This document shows, one piece after another, positions 61,178 to 64,000 of a DNA stretch of 64,000 bases (position 1 is the stretch's first letter; every line of letters begins with the position of its first letter). Source of the DNA: Mycoplasma yeatsii (GTDB taxonomy: Bacteria > Bacillota_I > Bacilli_A > Mycoplasmatales > Mycoplasmataceae). The notes under the pieces were generated by a model. The model was not told the origin of the DNA, ran no database searches, and saw only the letters and a list, made by a program, of their open reading frames with translations. Location of the stretch: assembly GCF_030815295.1 (NCBI RefSeq), contig NZ_JAUSWP010000001.1. One strand, given 5' to 3'. A program made the translations under genes and the position numbers.

Positions 61178-61189
61178 TTTTACGGTTCC
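61178..61189 (-). repeat. ICE terminal inverted repeat, right
   Basis: Reads GGAACCGTAAAA inward (minus strand), pairing with the left-end GCAACCGTAAAA. Confidence 0.85.
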
Positions 61190-61197
61190 AAAAATGT
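61190..61197 (+). repeat. target-site duplication, right copy
   Basis: AAAAATGT, identical to 35864-35871; one copy belongs to the uninterrupted aminotransferase gene. Confidence 0.9.
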
Positions 61198-61874
61198 TTA
61201 TGTTCTGTAATCCTCATAATCCGGGTGGGGTTAGATGAAGTAAAGAAGATATTAATAAAATAATTAAAATTTGTGAAGAAAATAATGTTTTTATATTTTC
61301 TGATGAAGTTCATGGTGATTTAGTTTTAAATAATAAACAACACTTATCGCTACTTAGATTTGATGTTAAAAATGATTTCTTTGTTGTAGCAACTTCACCA
61401 AGTAAATTATTTAACTTAGCAGGTTTACAAGGTTCATTTATAATTACAAAAAATGATCAAGTTTATGAAAAAATAAATGAAGCTTATACAAAAAGTGGAC
61501 TATATTTACCAAATGTTTTTTCTCAACAAGCAATGATTGCTGCTTATACAAAAGATGAAACTTTAAGTTGGGTTGAAAAATTTAAAACACATATAATACA
61601 AAACTTTGATTATGTAAAACAAAATTTATTAGATAAATATAGTGATGTATTAAATTATGTAGAAATGGAATGTTCATATGTTGTTTGAGTTCAATTTAAT
61701 TCAGTAACTATTGAAGAATTTAAAGAAAATCTTTCGAAAGAGAATTTAGTTGTAAACATAGGTGAAGACTTCTATAATGCTGAAAAAAATTGATTCAGAA
61801 TGAACATAGCTTGTCCTAAAGAAGAACTTAACGACTTAGTAAATAGATTGAAAAAAGTTTTAAAATTAAACTAG
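61198..61874 (+). pseudogene. PLP-dependent aminotransferase (MalY/PatB-like), 3' part
   Basis: Continues the frame of 35322-35871: FCNPHNPGG (substrate/PLP contact), IFSDEVHGDLVL (Asp-x-x-His, PLP pyridine), then TSPSKLFNLAGLQ where the PLP-binding Lys sits in SPSKLFN, and WFRMNIACPKEELN with the carboxylate-binding Arg near the end. Stop TAG 61872-61874. No start codon or ribosome site precedes it, and the ICE right-end terminator cuts off read-through. About 226 codons. Confidence 0.9.
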
Positions 61875-61886
61875 GAGGATATGAAA

Positions 61887-62285
61887 ATGAAAGTAATTCA
61901 TACAGATAATGCACCAAAAGCCATTGGCCCTTACTCACAAGCAATTCAAATTTGTAACGGAACATTATACTTATCAGGGCAATTGGGATTAGATGCAAAA
62001 ACAATGCAATTACCAGAATGTTTAGTTGAACAAACAAAAAATGTTTTTGCAAACATTGATGCTATTTTAAAAGAAGCAGGATATACAAAAAATGACGTTG
62101 TTAAAACTTTAGTTTTATTAAAAGATATTAATAGTTTTTCAAAAGTTAATGAACTTTATGAAGAATACTTTGAAAATCACAAACCAGCAAGAAGTGCTTT
62201 TCAAGTTGCAACTTTACCAAAAGATGCTGCTATAGAAATTGAAGTAATTGCTTATAAAAATCCAAACAATAATTGTTCAATGTAA
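61887..62285 (+). CDS. ridA: RidA/YjgF family imine deaminase
   Basis: 132 residues. KVIHTDNAPKAIGPYSQAIQ at the start, GTLYLSGQLGLDAKT, and the catalytic Arg in KPARSAFQVATLPKDAAIEI near 103. RidA hydrolyses reactive enamine/imine products of PLP enzymes. I start at ATG 61887 (AGGAGG eight bases upstream) rather than ATG 61881, which is only two bases from it. Its ribosome site overlaps the aminotransferase stop, so it was the second gene of that operon. The ICE now separates it from its promoter. Confidence 0.94.
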   Translation: MKVIHTDNAPKAIGPYSQAIQICNGTLYLSGQLGLDAKTMQLPECLVEQTKNVFANIDAILKEAGYTKNDVVKTLVLLKDINSFSKVNELYEEYFENHKPARSAFQVATLPKDAAIEIEVIAYKNPNNNCSM

Positions 62286-62290
62286 TTGTT

Positions 62291-62308
62291 AAACACCTTA
62301 AGGTGTTT
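62291..62308 (+). terminator. terminator of ridA
   Basis: AAACACCTT/AAGGTGTTT perfect stem followed by TTTTATTTT on the + strand. Confidence 0.8.
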
Positions 62309-62349
62309 TTTATTTTCTGTAATTATCAACTATATTTTTATAACTAATA

Positions 62350-62355
62350 TATAAT
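62350..62355 (+). promoter_or_regulatory. -10 element of the cold-shock gene
   Basis: TATAAT 80 bp before the csp start, giving a long 5' leader such as cold-shock mRNAs often have. The -35 region is poor. Confidence 0.45.
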
Positions 62356-62434
62356 CAAGTTATTATTAAAAGATTTACGTTATATTTATATTTACTACAA
62401 TCTTAAATTAATAAAACGGATTGGAGGTAAATGT

Positions 62435-62638
62435 ATGAATTCGGGTACTATTAAATGATTTGATAGAGAAAAAGGTTTTGGCTTTATAGTTGATGATGTT
62501 GAGAGAATAGATGTTTTTGTTTATTATTTAAATATCAACTCTGAAGATATTAAAAACATTAATTCAGGTGATAAAGTTAGTTATAAACTAGCAAAAGGTC
62601 AAAAAGGATTTGAAGCTTTAAATGTTTCTAAAAAATAA
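62435..62638 (+). CDS. csp: cold-shock domain protein
   Basis: 67 residues. SGTIKWFDREKGFGFIVDD carries RNP1 (KGFGFI) with TGA as Trp; RNP2 is altered to DVFVYY instead of VFVHF. A short OB-fold nucleic-acid chaperone. ATG 62435 has TTGGAGGTAAATGT upstream. Single gene followed by a bidirectional terminator shared with trxA. Confidence 0.92.
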
Positions 62639-62639
62639 G

Positions 62640-62666
62640 AAAAAGTCAGATTAATCTGACTTTTTT
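62640..62666. terminator. bidirectional terminator between csp and trxA
   Basis: AAAAAGTCAGA/TCTGACTTTTT with TTAA loop; A and T runs on both sides serve the convergent genes. Confidence 0.85.
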
Positions 62667-62668
62667 AC

Positions 62669-62977
62669 TTATTTAATTAATTCTTGTAATTTTTCTGGAC
62701 TAGCAAATCCAACGTGTTTGTTAATTAATTTTCCATCTTCTAAAACAGCTAACATAGGAATTGACATAACACTGTATTCTTTAGCTATTTCACGGTTGAT
62801 ATCAACATCAACATCTAAGAATTTAACACCTTCAGTTTTTGAAGCTAAGTCATGAACTAGTGGCATTAACATTCTACATGGTCCACATCAAGTAGCATTA
62901 AAATCAATTAATACTTTTCCTTGTTTAATTTCTTCGTTAAATTGTTCTACTGAAGTAATTTTAATCATTTCTGCCAT
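62669..62977 (-). CDS. trxA: thioredoxin
   Basis: 102 residues. Active site TWCGPCRM near 30-37, cis-Pro in VMSIPMLAVLEDGK near 72. The active-site Trp is a TGA codon. It reduces disulfides with NADPH-thioredoxin reductase. ATG 62977 with AGAGGTTATTAT upstream; an ATG three codons later is possible. Follows the HAD gene by 12 bp, probably cotranscribed. Confidence 0.96.
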
Positions 62978-62989
62978 AATAATAACCTC

Positions 62990-63829
62990 TTAATCTTCTT
63001 TAATAATTTTATCAATAATATATCTAGCAACTCCATCTTGAGCATTTGTAAATTCAGTAACATCATCTGCTTGCGCTTTTATGTCTTCAAAACCATTTTT
63101 CATAGCAACACCTGTATCACAAGCTTTTAATAATGGAATATCATTGTGTCCATCACCAAATCCATAAGAATGAACATCATCACCTAAGTTTAAGTATTTT
63201 TTAACTTCTCTAACAATGTTTCCTTTATCAAGACCTTTAGTAGAAATATCAAAAACTCTGTTGTTATGATAACTATCTACTTTATAGCGATCAGAATATT
63301 TCTCTTTTAAATAGTTGTATTCATTTAATTTTTCTTCATCAGTTGCCTTGTGATTTGTAACTATATATAAGTGAGTTACTGGTTCATCAACTTCATCTGG
63401 AGAAGTAGCAACAACATATCTTAATCCCATTGTATCTGCTCAAAACTTACTGTTCTTTCCTTCAGCAAAAACATATGATGAATCAGTTGAATAGAAATTT
63501 AATTTAGCAAAAAACTTATTATAGTATCTTTCAAAAATTTCTTCAATTAATTCTTTTGGTAAATATTTATTAACAATAAAAGAGTCAGTTTTAAAATCAT
63601 AAATTTGAGCTCCGTTACTTGCAGCAATAATACCACCTTTTTTATCTATTCCTAACATAGCAGCTTTTTGTTTTAAGTCTTTAAGAGTTCTAGCTGTTGC
63701 TGGAACAAAATAAATTCCGTTATCGTATAGTTTATTAACAACTTCGATAGTTTTGTCTGAAAACTTATGATCGTCATGTAATAATGTTCCATCTAAATCA
63801 GAAAATATTATAAATTTTTTATCTTTCAT
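62990..63829 (-). CDS. Cof-type HAD-IIB phosphatase
   Basis: 279 residues. DLDGTLLHDDH with nucleophile Asp near 11, motif II PATARTLKDL near 43, and motif IV GFGDGHNDIPLL near 222, with the cap in between. One TGA Trp (NSKFWADTMG). Cof enzymes hydrolyse small phosphate esters; substrate unknown. Distant relative of the phosphatase at 34316-35164. Confidence 0.9.
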
Positions 63830-63857
63830 TTAAGCACCACTTTCTATCCGTATTTAA

Positions 63858-63868
63858 ATTATATTATA
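63858..63868 (-). promoter_or_regulatory. -10 region of the HAD-trxA operon
   Basis: Two overlapping TATAAT boxes on the minus strand, about 30-35 bp before the HAD start; no clear -35. Confidence 0.45.
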
Positions 63869-63911
63869 ATTTTATATTTAAATATTAAAAAAAGAAGTTA
63901 TGAATTAAATA

Positions 63912-63935
63912 ACAAAAAAAGAACCCGAAGGTTCT
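63912..63935 (-). terminator. terminator of the rRNA operon
   Basis: On the minus strand AGAACC-TTCG-GGTTCT (UUCG tetraloop) then T7, a few bases past the 5S rRNA 3' end. Confidence 0.85.
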
Positions 63936-63940
63936 AATTA

Positions 63941-64000
63941 AACTGGCAGCTCGCTATCTTCTCGCTAACGCAATATTTTCACCGTAATAGAGCTTAACTT
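63941..64000 (-). rRNA. rrf: 5S ribosomal RNA, 3' portion
   Basis: Read on the minus strand the window edge begins AAGTTAAGCTCTATTACGGT, the conserved loop B/helix III part of 5S rRNA. It ends GCGAGCTGCCAGTT, the 3' strand of helix I. The 5' half is outside the window, where 23S and 16S genes would be expected upstream. Confidence 0.88.

Larger units (their letters stand above)
35872..61189 (-). mobile_element. mycoplasma integrative conjugative element (MICE-type ICE)
   Basis: 25,318 bp bounded by imperfect 12-bp terminal inverted repeats and an 8-bp target duplication. It encodes a DDE transposase at one end, a relaxase, VirD4, VirB4, VirB6-like and pilin-like proteins, SSB, ArdC and ParA. 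All genes are on the minus strand. Gene order from pilin to transposase matches the ICEs described in ruminant mycoplasmas (M. agalactiae, M. bovis, M. capricolum), whose DDE integration gives 8-bp duplications. All core transfer genes are intact, so the element looks functional or only recently inserted. Confidence 0.93.

Noticed and set aside
35872..61189. CRISPR array or phage origin of the element
   Set aside because: No regularly spaced repeats with unique spacers and no capsid, tail or terminase genes; the gene set is conjugative.

Overview
The window comes from a low-GC mollicute that reads TGA as tryptophan. Many obvious genes stay open only if TGA is Trp; in thioredoxin even the Trp of the WCGPC active site is a TGA codon. 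Codon use, gene order (S10-spc-alpha cluster without L30, a fused PotC-PotD protein) and the type of integrative element all point to the Mycoplasma mycoides/capricolum group (Spiroplasma-clade mycoplasmas). The species cannot be fixed from the sequence alone. Nearly everything is encoded on the minus strand.

Chromosome, left block (1-35,871). In order of + coordinate: the body of leuS, tRNA-Ile(GAU), rpsI-rplM, a 1402-residue FtsX-type permease and a small membrane protein, a candidate structured RNA, truA, the ECF vitamin-transporter module ecfT-ecfA2-ecfA1, a DUF2188-type protein, then the complete ribosomal protein/transcription supercluster running from rpsJ (28.6 kb) down to rplQ (13.2 kb). 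It includes secY, cdd, adk, map, infA and rpoA. Upstream of it lie the spermidine/putrescine transporter potA-potB-potCD and a Cof-type HAD phosphatase.

Integrative conjugative element (35,872-61,189; 25.3 kb). A mycoplasma ICE sits inside a PLP-dependent MalY/PatB-like aminotransferase gene. The insertion is exact: 8-bp target duplication AAAAATGT on both sides and imperfect 12-bp terminal inverted repeats (GCAACCGTAAAA / GGAACCGTAAAA). Removing the element and one copy of the duplication restores an open frame through the CNPHNPGG motif. In transcription order (right to left) the element encodes a winged-helix-like protein, a MobL-like relaxase, a 79-aa protein, a cytosine-methyltransferase-like protein, a VirD4/TraG coupling ATPase, SSB, an ArdC-like antirestriction metallopeptidase, a lipoprotein, a VirB2-like pilin, a VirB6-like polytopic protein, a VirB4 ATPase, a ribbon-helix-helix-like protein, a 1318-aa surface protein, a Mbov_0400-type protein, ParA, small membrane proteins and a DDE transposase. 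Together these form a wall-less, minimal type IV transfer machine: relaxase plus coupling protein load DNA, VirB4/VirB6/pilin and surface proteins form the channel, SSB/ArdC/methyltransferase protect the incoming strand, and the DDE enzyme excises and integrates.

Non-coding parts of the ICE are unusually structured: a hairpin-rich left end with eight TGCTCCA boxes, subterminal inverted repeats shared by both ends, a nested inverted-repeat region upstream of the relaxase (best oriT candidate), a second GC-rich fold at 40.7 kb, 18-bp direct repeats, and a right-end promoter wrapped in a 12-bp inverted repeat that feeds straight into a terminator (predicted ~60-nt RNA). A 149-bp near-identical duplication (one mismatch) of the 3' end of parA lies 550 bp away.

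Chromosome, right block (61,198-64,000): the 3' part of the broken aminotransferase, ridA, a cold-shock protein gene, trxA, a second Cof-type phosphatase, and the 3' end of a 5S rRNA running off the window.
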